Part shown: in pieces, positions 1 through 5,240 of the stretch
Position numbering within the stretch: position 1 is the stretch's first letter
Layout: each line of letters starts with the position of its first letter
Origin: JBBRMQ01 sp038230775
Lineage (GTDB): Bacteria > Acidobacteriota > Thermoanaerobaculia > Gp7-AA8
Reading direction: 5' to 3'
NCBI GenBank assembly: GCA_038230775.1
Contig: JBBRMQ010000123.1
Coordinates: 1 to 12,360, forward strand
Length of the DNA stretch: 12,360 nucleotides
Position numbers and translations under genes: made by a program
Notes under the pieces: model-generated
What the model was told of the DNA's origin: nothing
The model's input: only the letters and a program-made list of their open reading frames with translations
Databases searched by the model: none

Positions 1-659
1 GGCAGGTCGACGACGGACACGGTGTTCTCCGCGACGTAGTCGGAAGCCATGCGTTGGATGGCCATGCCGAGAATCTTGCGGGCTTTCAGGTGGCCGAGCT
101 CGTTGGCCTCGGTCTCGATGCGCTGGATGATGCGCGCCGACTCGAGCCTCGCTTCGTTCTCGATGCCGCGGATCAGTTCCTGCTTGGCCTGCTCGATCGT
201 CAGACCGGAGATCTGCTCCAGCTTGTGGCGCTGTTCGTCGACGAGGCCCTGCAATTCACCTTCACGTTGCTCGATCGCCTTCTCACGGTCGCCGATTTCG
301 CGGTCGCGCTTCTCGACCTCCGCGATGCGGCTGTCGATCTGCTGCGTCTTCTTGTCGAGGCTTTCCTCTTTCTGCTGAAGACGCCGCTCGGCGTTTTTCA
401 TCTCGTCGCGACGGATCTGCGCCTGACGATCGAACTCCGACCGCATCGACAGCAGCTTCTCTTTCGCTTCGAGATCCGCCTCTTTGACCTTCGACTCGGC
501 GGCTTTGCGGGCATCGTCGAGGATGCGATCGCCGTTTTTACGGGCGTCGGCGAGCTGCGCTTCCGCCCGCTTGCGATAGACGATGTTCCAGAGTGCGGTC
601 AGGATGACGGCTCCCACGATGGCGCCGGCGACCGCGATGACAATGGCTACTAGATTCAA
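1..659 (-). CDS. rny: Ribonuclease Y, N-terminal part (runs off left edge)
   Basis: RNase Y is a membrane-anchored endoribonuclease that starts mRNA decay. The 219 visible codons give a short N-terminal transmembrane helix (about residues 2-22, hydrophobic up to ALWNIVYRKR). A long, highly charged coiled coil rich in E, K, R and Q follows (about 25-160). The visible part ends in the conserved segment KARKILGMAIQRMASDYVAE that precedes the KH domain; the KH and HD catalytic domains lie beyond position 1. The start is a TTG at 659-657, chosen because a strong Shine-Dalgarno GGGGAGGT (672-665) sits 5-6 nt upstream and no ATG or GTG is available near the helix. The gene follows the 6S RNA and zapA on the same strand, and that order supports the call. 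The SD lies in the 3' arm of a small hairpin. The family call is very secure; only the C-terminal domains are unseen. Confidence 0.95.
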   Translation of the reverse strand, partial: MNLVAIVIAVAGAIVGAVILTALWNIVYRKRAEAQLADARKNGDRILDDARKAAESKVKEADLEAKEKLLSMRSEFDRQAQIRRDEMKNAERRLQQKEESLDKKTQQIDSRIAEVEKRDREIGDREKAIEQREGELQGLVDEQRHKLEQISGLTIEQAKQELIRGIENEARLESARIIQRIETEANELGHLKARKILGMAIQRMASDYVAENTVSVVDL

Positions 660-665
660 ACTGCA

Positions 666-683
666 CCTCCCCGTTTCGGGAGG
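666..683 (-). promoter_or_regulatory. Hairpin covering the rny Shine-Dalgarno
   Basis: A 6-bp perfect inverted repeat (CCTCCC / GGGAGG, arms 666-671 and 678-683, 6-nt loop) lies directly upstream of rny. Read on the minus strand, the 3' arm contains the GGAGG of the rny ribosome binding site. In RNA this could limit ribosome access, or it could be the 3' end structure of the upstream 6S transcript. The hairpin is seen directly; its regulatory role is inference. Confidence 0.45.
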
Positions 684-702
684 CTTGCACAGCCGGAGGA
701 GT

Positions 703-904
703 GAATCCGGACGACCCCGCCTGAGCCGTGTGAGTTTTTCTTACTTGAACCCGTACGAGACAGGTGGGCGCTCTACCCGCTCCGTTTTGGCTACCCTCTC
801 GAGGAAGGCATGCACGCGGCGCGAAGACGCGAGCACCCGAGTAAGAAATACGGTCCAAGTGTTAGATGACTCAATCACGTACTCTGCAGGGATTCCGAAA
901 AATC
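703..904 (-). ncRNA. ssrS: 6S RNA
   Basis: 6S RNA binds the housekeeping RNA polymerase holoenzyme by mimicking an open promoter. It is recognised here by position (between zapA and rny) and by structure. On the minus strand the closing stem pairs CGGA and CCCTGC (897-894, 891-886) with GCGGGG and TCCG (720-715, 711-708). An internal 9-bp stem pairs TTTCTTACT with AGTAAGAAA. The conserved 6S-like strings CCGTATTTCTTAC, GCATGC, AGCCAAAAC and GGGTTCAAG occur in the same order as in the E. coli molecule, as recalled. A TACGAT -10-like box (917-912) would set the 5' end near 904. Length is about 200 nt, normal for the family. Ends are approximate to several nucleotides. Confidence 0.85.
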
Positions 905-918
905 ATTAACAATCGTAG

Positions 919-944
919 GGCTCAACTCATTGCCTTGTTGAGCC
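919..944 (-). other. Hairpin at zapA 3' end
   Basis: An 8-bp perfect inverted repeat, GGCTCAAC / GTTGAGCC (arms 919-926 and 937-944, 10-nt loop), spans the zapA stop codon. It lies just upstream of the 6S RNA promoter box. No immediate T-tract follows on the minus strand, so it is not a canonical terminator. It could stabilise the zapA mRNA end or attenuate read-through into 6S. Confidence 0.35.
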
Positions 945-1200
945 GGTCGGATAACTCCTCTGTCTTCTCGATCCAGACGCCTACGCGTTCTTTTCTGAAT
1001 CGGGAAAACTCATCGGCGATGTTCAATGCCGCCAGGATTGCGATCTTCATCGGATCCACGGTCGCGACCTGTGCCGCAACCTCACGCATCCTGGAGTCAA
1101 CAAACCGCGCAAGCTCCGCTAAATAGTCCGGGTCTCCTTCTCCACGAACGTTATAACTCTGGCCAAAAATCTCGACAGTGGTCGAGTCACTCCGTTCCAT
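922..1200 (-). CDS. zapA: Cell division protein ZapA
   Basis: ZapA binds FtsZ and promotes protofilament bundling at the division ring in the cytoplasm. The 92-residue product matches the family's usual size and layout. An N-terminal beta-rich head, VEIFGQSYNVRGEGDPDYL, contains the typical 'I.G..Y.....DPEYL' pattern. A long alpha helix with conserved A-ALNIADEF follows, then a C-terminal coiled coil that mediates tetramers. A longer reading frame begins at 1224. The ATG at 1200 is preferred because homologues begin just before the VEI strand, and because TAAAAT (1213-1208) lies 7 nt upstream, the arrangement of a leaderless transcript. Neither start has a good Shine-Dalgarno. The 6S RNA gene and rny follow on the same strand, an arrangement known in other phyla. 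Confidence 0.9.
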   Translation of the reverse strand: MERSDSTTVEIFGQSYNVRGEGDPDYLAELARFVDSRMREVAAQVATVDPMKIAILAALNIADEFSRFRKERVGVWIEKTEELSDRLNKAMS

Positions 1201-1207
1201 TCGGAAA

Positions 1208-1213
1208 ATTTTA
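1208..1213 (-). promoter_or_regulatory. Putative -10 box (TAAAAT) for leaderless zapA
   Basis: TAAAAT on the minus strand ends 7 nt before the zapA ATG at 1200, so transcription would begin at or next to the start codon. No clear -35 hexamer is seen at 16-18 nt. A second good -10, TATAAT (1229-1224), lies upstream and could drive a transcript with a short leader. Just beyond it (1232-1250) is a 7-bp perfect inverted repeat, GCGCGGC / GCCGCGC. Confidence 0.45.
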
Positions 1214-1325
1214 CCCGCGCGCATTATACATGCGCGGCCTCCAGCCGCGCGTTCTCCGTTCTCGGTGGTCTCTGCCTGTCATCGCGTGTCATGAACGAGG
1301 ATCTCGGCGCTCACGTCTTCGCGAT

Positions 1326-1652
1326 TCAACGCACCGGGAGCCAGCCGGCGCAGAACCGTCCCGCCAGCACGCCGATGATCGCCCCGCCGATGACGCCGCT
1401 CGCCAGGATCGGCACGTACGACTTCGTCACGATCGCATCGGGAATGCTGATGAGCAAGCCCACGAACGCACCGCGTGCCCATGGCGGGAGGGGCATCTGC
1501 GTTACGGCGATGAGGAACCCGATCGCGAAGCGGCTGGCGAAAGCGGCCAGCATCGCGGTTCGCTTGTCGGGAAGCGAGCGCGGAACCATCAGCGCGACAT
1601 CGACCGCACCGAAGATCAGACCGGCGAGGAGACCGAAGGCGATTGGGCTCAT
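1326..1652 (-). CDS. Small polytopic membrane protein, function unknown
   Basis: The 108-residue product is mostly hydrophobic, with about four membrane segments: roughly residues 3-23, 33-53, 63-77 and 82-102. Short polar links contain RSLPDKR and the conserved-looking ISIPDAIVTKSYVPIL. Glycine-rich packing patterns (GLLAGLIFG, GVIGGAIIGVLAG) resemble other small membrane proteins of unknown function. The ATG at 1652 was chosen over a TTG at 1667 because TATCCT (1664-1659) sits 6 nt upstream, as for other apparently leaderless genes here. There is no Shine-Dalgarno. It lies between zapA (same strand, downstream) and the divergent toxin-antitoxin pair. No catalytic motif is seen, and no function can be assigned. 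The coherent membrane topology argues that it is a real gene, not a shadow. Confidence 0.7.
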   Translation of the reverse strand: MSPIAFGLLAGLIFGAVDVALMVPRSLPDKRTAMLAAFASRFAIGFLIAVTQMPLPPWARGAFVGLLISIPDAIVTKSYVPILASGVIGGAIIGVLAGRFCAGWLPVR

Positions 1653-1658
1653 CGATCG

Positions 1659-1664
1659 AGGATA
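1659..1664 (-). promoter_or_regulatory. Putative -10 box (TATCCT), leaderless
   Basis: TATCCT on the minus strand ends 6 nt before the ATG at 1652. The spacing puts the transcription start at the start codon. No -35 hexamer is evident. Confidence 0.35.
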
Positions 1665-1737
1665 CAACGCCGATTCAGCGCCAGAGAACCGCGATCACTT
1701 CGCCACTCCGCGCATGGCGTAAAAGAAGCCTGTGGGT

Positions 1738-1756
1738 AAGTGGGTATTACCTACTT
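1738..1756 (+). promoter_or_regulatory. Palindromic operator candidate of the TA operon
   Basis: AAGTGGGTA-T-TACCTACTT is a 19-bp inverted repeat with 9-nt arms, 8 of 9 complementary (the exception is a G-T pair), centred on 1747. It overlaps a -10-like TATTAC (1745-1750) and lies 25 nt before the antitoxin start. An 8-nt near-direct repeat, GTGGGTA(A/T), at 1732-1747 runs into it. Type II antitoxins usually repress their own operon through such palindromes; that role is inferred here. Confidence 0.5.
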
Positions 1757-1781
1757 GCGTACGAGACCCACCCGTGGAACA

Positions 1782-2087
1782 ATGACCGTGATGAGACTCC
1801 ACGCAACGAAAGACCGACAGTTAGTTGCCAGGGATGTCCGTCCAGACAGCCGGAAGCGAGTCTCGCTCGGTTCGGCGTTGGATGACCTGGAGAAAGATGC
1901 CTCTTTCACCATCTACAAGGATTCCAGCGGCAGAATCATCCTGGAGCCGCACGTCTCGGTGCCGATGGCGGAGGCATGGCTGTTTCGCAACAAGACTGCG
2001 CGAGAGTCGGTCGCTCGCGGGCTGAAGCAAATTGCGTCGGCTAAGCCCCTCGGGTCGTTCGCTGCACACACAGAAGATGAGCCGTGA
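1782..2087 (+). CDS. Antitoxin, AbrB/MazE-like
   Basis: This is the first gene of a two-gene toxin-antitoxin operon. The 101-residue product has a short N-terminal swapped-hairpin type beta segment: RKRVSLGSALDD, then FTIYKDSSGRIILEPHVSVP (about residues 24-61). It resembles the AbrB/SpoVT DNA-binding fold of MazE-like antitoxins. A C-terminal helical tail, AEAWLFRNKTARESVARGLKQ, probably wraps the toxin. The antitoxin would neutralise the toxin and repress the operon. The ATG at 1782 has a GGA 5 nt upstream; the in-frame ATG at 1791 is an alternative start. The gene's last 11 nt overlap the toxin gene, implying translational coupling. A palindromic operator candidate lies upstream. The antitoxin role is well supported by context; the exact family is less certain. 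Confidence 0.75.
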   Translation: MTVMRLHATKDRQLVARDVRPDSRKRVSLGSALDDLEKDASFTIYKDSSGRIILEPHVSVPMAEAWLFRNKTARESVARGLKQIASAKPLGSFAAHTEDEP

Positions 2088-2391
2088 GCTTCGGTTCACC
2101 GATGAGGCGACAGCGAATCTAAAGGCGCTCACGGCTCCCTCGAAACAAGGAATTCTCAAGCAAGTCAGGAAGACCCTCGGCCTGCTCGAGACAAACCCAC
2201 GTCACCACTCTCTGCAAACCCACAAGTACGATTCGATCAAGGGACCGAACGGCGAAGAGGTTTTTGAGGCGTACGCCCAAAACAGAACTCCAGACGCCTA
2301 TCGCGTTTTCTTCGTCTATGGCCCTGATCGCGTCGAAGGCAAGAAGCGGATCGCGGTCATGACGATCATCGCGATCACCCCTCACCCGTAG
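2077..2391 (+). CDS. Toxin, RelE/ParE superfamily
   Basis: The 104-residue product is typical in size for RelE/ParE toxins, which are either ribosome-dependent mRNA endonucleases or gyrase poisons. It shows the family plan: an N-terminal strand RELRFTDEA, a helical hairpin (about residues 12-36), then a central sheet ending in AYRVFFVYGP and IAVMTIIAITPHP. The pattern 'YRVFF...I.II.I..H' at the C-terminus is the superfamily's usual signature. The ATG at 2077 overlaps the antitoxin stop by 11 nt. A longer reading frame from 2032 would overlap the antitoxin further and adds nothing family-like. Whether it cleaves mRNA or targets gyrase cannot be decided from sequence. It ends 54 nt before imuA on the same strand, and no terminator is seen between them. 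Confidence 0.8.
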   Translation: MSRELRFTDEATANLKALTAPSKQGILKQVRKTLGLLETNPRHHSLQTHKYDSIKGPNGEEVFEAYAQNRTPDAYRVFFVYGPDRVEGKKRIAVMTIIAITPHP

Positions 2392-2398
2392 CAAGCAC

Positions 2399-2432
2399 TT
2401 GCTTTACGCCGCATTACCGCCATATCGTAATG
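2399..2432 (+). promoter_or_regulatory. Putative imuA promoter and inverted-repeat operator
   Basis: A perfect inverted repeat, CATTAC-N9-GTAATG (2412-2417, 2427-2432), lies 14 nt before the imuA ATG. A weak promoter overlaps it: TTGCTT (2399-2404), an 18-nt spacer and TATCGT (2423-2428). Mutasome operons are usually controlled by LexA, so this is the best damage-response operator candidate in the window. It matches no LexA box that I know with confidence. Confidence 0.4.
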
Positions 2433-2445
2433 CCTCGACATCCCC

Positions 2446-3261
2446 ATGGCTGCACCCGCTCGCTCGCTCGCCACGCAGGTCCGGCTTCTCAAGCCTTCGA
2501 TTCCGTACCTTCTTCCTGATCCACCGGCTGTAGAGCCGGCGCTTTCCGAAGCGGTCAAACAGCTTCGGGGGACGTTCGACCCGGCGATGGCGCGTCACAT
2601 CAGCAGCGGAACCGAGCTGCTGCGCTCTCTCAATCGGCAGCGCCGGGAAGATGTTCTGCCGACCGCGATCGAGCGCGTCGATGCCTTGCTCGAAGGCGGC
2701 ATCGCGCGCGGAAAGATGGTGGAGATCGCTGGCCGTGGCGCGCGCTTCTCGGTCGTCATCGCCGCGATCGCGGCCGCGACTTCGATCGGCGAAGCGGCGG
2801 CGCTCGTCGACCTCGCCGGCGGATTCGATCCGCAGGTCGGCGAAGCGGCAGGAATCGATCTGCGACGGCTGCTCTGGATCCGGCCGAAGACCTTGCGGCA
2901 AGCTGTCACCGCGGCGGAGATGATCACAGCGACGGGATTCCAGCTCGTCGTTCTCGATGCCGGTCTGCCGCGGCTGCGCGGGCGCGTTCCCGATGCTTCG
3001 TGGGTAAGGCTGGCGCGCGCTGCCGAAGCGCACGGCACCGCGCTCGTCATCTCGTCTCCCTATCCACTCACCGGAACGACGTCGGAGGCGATGGTGCGCG
3101 CCACTGGCTCGCGCGGGAAGTGGCGCAGCGGATTGCTCACCGGCATCGAAACGACACTGCTTCTCGAAAAGCATCGGAGAAAACGTCCTGGCGAGACTGC
3201 GACGATCGCGTTCGACTGTGTCGAATTCCGACTCGCGACCGGCGACCTGCGACCGGCCTGA
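2446..3261 (+). CDS. imuA: ImuA, RecA-like translesion mutasome protein
   Basis: ImuA is the RecA-fold accessory protein of the ImuA-ImuB-DnaE2 mutasome, which bypasses DNA lesions at the cost of mutations. The 271-residue product aligns by eye with RecA core order: ERVDALLEGGIARGKMVEI (about 76-94), where RecA has its strand before the P-loop; a Walker-A-position loop AGRGARFS (95-102); and a Walker-B-like strand FQLVVLDAG (165-173). The P-loop lacks the GKT/S signature, so ATP binding is doubtful. The stop is followed 2 nt later by imuB, indicating tight translational linkage. The final codons are written in three NGCGACC heptamers (3234-3254). The start is the ATG just after the inverted repeat; no clear Shine-Dalgarno is present. 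Context makes the assignment firm. Confidence 0.88.
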   Translation: MAAPARSLATQVRLLKPSIPYLLPDPPAVEPALSEAVKQLRGTFDPAMARHISSGTELLRSLNRQRREDVLPTAIERVDALLEGGIARGKMVEIAGRGARFSVVIAAIAAATSIGEAAALVDLAGGFDPQVGEAAGIDLRRLLWIRPKTLRQAVTAAEMITATGFQLVVLDAGLPRLRGRVPDASWVRLARAAEAHGTALVISSPYPLTGTTSEAMVRATGSRGKWRSGLLTGIETTLLLEKHRRKRPGETATIAFDCVEFRLATGDLRPA

Positions 3262-3263
3262 CC

Positions 3264-4799
3264 ATGCGCGTCGCCTGCTTCTACGTTCCGATGTTCCCGC
3301 TCGCCGCGCGACTGCGCAGCGAGCCCGATCTATTCAACGAAGCCGTTGCGATCGTGGAGGGCAACGGCAATAACGCGCACGTCGTCGCCGCCACGCGTCG
3401 CGCGCGCAAGAAAGGGATCCGCGCCGGCCACTCGCTCGCACAGGCTCGAACGCTTCTACCCAAGCTGATCGCGCGCGGCCGCGACGCCGCCTGCGAGCGC
3501 ACCGCGCAGGAGGCGCTGCTCGAAGTCGCGGAGACATTTTCCCCGCGCGTGGAGGATGCCGAGGATGGCGTAGCGTATGTGGATGTGTCGGGGACGGAGA
3601 GGCTTTTTGGCGGATCGCCGGTCGCGGGTCGCGGGTCGGAAGCCGCCGACCAGCGGCCCGCGACCAGCGACCTGCTCTTGGCCCAGGCCGCCATTCTCGC
3701 CATCGAAGCGATCGGCCTTCCCGCCCGCATCGGCATTGCCGCCAGCAAACTCGCGGCGCGCGTGGCGGCGGAGCAGTCGCCCACCCCGACGGTCGTCGCG
3801 CCGGGCGACGAAGCGGAGTTTCTTGCGCCGCTTCCGCTGACGCGGCTCTCACCCGAGCTCGAAGCGGCGGCGATGCTGCACCGCTTCGGATTGAAGTCGA
3901 TCGGCGACCTCGCCCGTCTCCCCGAAGCGGAAATCGCCGCCCGCCTCGGCGAGCTCGGACGGCAGTTGCACATCGCGGCGCGCGGCGTCGACCCGCGCCC
4001 GCTGATCCCGCGCGCGCTGCCACCGGAGTTTCGCGAAGGGATGGAGCTCGAATGGCCGCTCGTCGCGCTGGAGCCGTTTCTCTTCATCGCCAACGCGGCG
4101 CTCGACCGGTTGTCGAAACGGATGGAGATGCAGGGCTTCTCGTGCAAACGGATCGAGATGACGCTGACGCTGGAGCCCGACGGCTACGACACGCGCGGCA
4201 TCGATCTGCCCGCGCCGACGCGAGACGTGAAGACGATTCTCACGCTTCTGCGGCTCGATCTGGAAAAGCGTGCGCCCGGCGCGCCGGTCGTGGCGTACAC
4301 CTTCGTCGCCATTCCCGACCGGCCGCGCCGCGCGCAGCTCTCGCTGTTCGGTCCCGCCGCGCTGTCGCCGGAGAAGCTGGCGACGACGATCGCCCGCCTC
4401 ATCTCGATGTTAGGCGAAGGAAACGTCGGCATGCCGATGACGGTCGACGGATTTCTTCCGGAGCGGCATGCCATCGGTGATTTCGCCCCACCGCCTCCTC
4501 CAAACGTCAAACACGCACCGGCACGTGCGCGCGGCCTGCTCGTGCCTCGCGTCTTCCGCCCGCCGATTCCAGTGGAGGTGACCGTCGAGGGCGAAACCAT
4601 CCTGAATGTGCGCGGCGAGAACATCGAAGGAGCAGTGCGTGTGAGCTCAGGACCGTGGCGGGTGGAAGAAGGATGGTGGCGCGATGTGGCTGCCGATCGT
4701 GAGTACTGGGACGTCGAGCTTTGGGAAGGAGGTATCTACCGGATGTATCGGGCGGGGGCGTCTTTGGAGTGGTTTGTGGATGCGCGGTTTGGGGTCTAG
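3264..4799 (+). CDS. imuB: ImuB, inactive Y-family polymerase scaffold
   Basis: ImuB is a Y-family polymerase homologue that links ImuA and DnaE2 to the sliding clamp. The 511-residue product begins CFYVPMFPLAARL, where active Y-family enzymes carry the first catalytic Asp. It has AYVDVSGTERLFGG where they have the SxDE motif, so it is predicted to be non-catalytic, as is usual for ImuB. The palm, thumb (helix-hairpin-helix region FGLKSIGDLARLPEAEIAARLG) and little-finger order is intact. A clamp-binding motif QLSLF is at 358-362. The C-terminus (YWDVELWEGGIYRMYR...EWFVDARFGV) matches the usual ImuB tail. Residues about 119-136 form an extra segment encoded by a palindromic repeat. The ATG at 3264 is 2 nt after imuA. 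The long upstream extension of this reading frame overlaps imuA and was discarded. Confidence 0.92.
   Translation: MRVACFYVPMFPLAARLRSEPDLFNEAVAIVEGNGNNAHVVAATRRARKKGIRAGHSLAQARTLLPKLIARGRDAACERTAQEALLEVAETFSPRVEDAEDGVAYVDVSGTERLFGGSPVAGRGSEAADQRPATSDLLLAQAAILAIEAIGLPARIGIAASKLAARVAAEQSPTPTVVAPGDEAEFLAPLPLTRLSPELEAAAMLHRFGLKSIGDLARLPEAEIAARLGELGRQLHIAARGVDPRPLIPRALPPEFREGMELEWPLVALEPFLFIANAALDRLSKRMEMQGFSCKRIEMTLTLEPDGYDTRGIDLPAPTRDVKTILTLLRLDLEKRAPGAPVVAYTFVAIPDRPRRAQLSLFGPAALSPEKLATTIARLISMLGEGNVGMPMTVDGFLPERHAIGDFAPPPPPNVKHAPARARGLLVPRVFRPPIPVEVTVEGETILNVRGENIEGAVRVSSGPWRVEEGWWRDVAADREYWDVELWEGGIYRMYRAGASLEWFVDARFGV
3620..3665 (+). repeat. In-frame palindromic repeat inside imuB
   Basis: Arms 3620-3639 and 3646-3665 (20 nt each, 18 of 20 complementary, 6-nt loop). 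The left arm is a tandem GGTCGCG heptamer (nearly three units). The right side continues as CGCGACC and AGCGACC. The segment encodes VAGRGSEAADQRPAT between LFGG and the LLLAQAAILA helix, where ImuB proteins normally have only a short link. It reads as a small repeat-derived insert in a surface loop. Confidence 0.6.
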
Positions 4800-4820
4800 C
4801 CACGGGTGGTAGAACAACGA

Positions 4821-5235
4821 CCGAATGCAGAATGCAGAATTTCGAAGATGAAAGAGATTCACGAGCGCGTGTTTCAGTTTGCGTGTCGCATCGTGCGGCT
4901 GCACCAATGGTTCTGTCAGAAACGTCGCGGAACGCGCAGCATCATCAATCAGCTCCTCGATTCCGGTACAGGAATCGGATCGAATCTGCAGGAAGCAGAA
5001 GCCGGCCAGAGTCGGGCAGACTTCATCGCCAAAGCGCGGATCGCACTGAAAGAAGCGCGGGAGACACATTACTGGTTGAGGCTTCTTGAAACTTCAGGGG
5101 CAATTACCGCGAAGCGCATTCATCCGCTCGTGCAAGAAGCCAACGAGATCGTGGCGATTCTGACAACGATCGTGAGGAAAGCAAGCCCACCACGAAAGCA
5201 AGTTTCTTAATTCTGCATTTGCATTCTGCATTCGG
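4821..5235 (+). mobile_element. IVS-like element: S23 gene within terminal inverted repeats
   Basis: The four-helix-bundle gene is enclosed by a perfect 16-bp inverted repeat: CCGAATGCAGAATGCA at 4821-4836 and its complement at 5220-5235. Five more pairs (GAATT, 4837-4841 with 5209-5213) form if a 6-nt bulge on the right is skipped. The arms consist of an AATGCAG heptamer. The layout, a terminal stem around an S23-type ORF of about 380 nt, resembles 23S rRNA intervening sequences. Here it sits between imuB and dnaE2. No target-site duplication is obvious. The structure is seen; mobility is inference. Confidence 0.55.
4848..5210 (+). CDS. Four-helix-bundle protein, S23/IVP family
   Basis: The 120-residue, all-helical product belongs to the family first found encoded inside 23S rRNA intervening sequences; related four-helix proteins (Avd) accompany diversity-generating retroelements. 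Family landmarks are ERVFQFACRIVRLHQWF (helix 1), the loop-helix SGTGIGSNLQEAEAGQSRADFIAKARIALKEARET in the place of the usual SGTSVGANYREA-RSRADFI motif, and HYWLRLLETSG with VQEANEIVAILTTIV (helices 3-4). The molecular role of free-standing family members is not known; members form oligomers and are basic. The ATG at 4848 lacks a good Shine-Dalgarno. The gene lies 48 nt after imuB and 30 nt before dnaE2, and inverted repeats close on both sides. It is not a usual mutasome member, so insertion into the operon is the simplest explanation. Confidence 0.88.
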   Translation: MKEIHERVFQFACRIVRLHQWFCQKRRGTRSIINQLLDSGTGIGSNLQEAEAGQSRADFIAKARIALKEARETHYWLRLLETSGAITAKRIHPLVQEANEIVAILTTIVRKASPPRKQVS

Positions 5236-5240
5236 AATCA

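Noticed and set aside
54..653. Plus-strand 199-codon open frame
   Set aside because: It is antisense to the RNase Y coiled coil, which is clearly coding on the minus strand; the Leu/Asp-rich product looks like the complement of the charged helix.
1224..1229. TATAAT on the minus strand as the main zapA promoter
   Set aside because: It would fit a start at about 1217, inside the longest zapA frame; the closer TAAAAT at 1213-1208 fits the ATG at 1200 better. Kept only as a possible second promoter.
1026..1739. Plus-strand 237-codon open frame across zapA and the small membrane protein
   Set aside because: The Arg/His/Ser-rich product has no domain, and both minus-strand genes give coherent proteins.
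2404..3174. Minus-strand 256-codon open frame
   Set aside because: Antisense shadow of imuA in GC-rich DNA; Arg-rich and without motifs.
4821..5235. CRISPR-like or simple satellite origin of the AATGCAG repeats
   Set aside because: Only about two units on each side, in inverted orientation around one gene, with no spacers.
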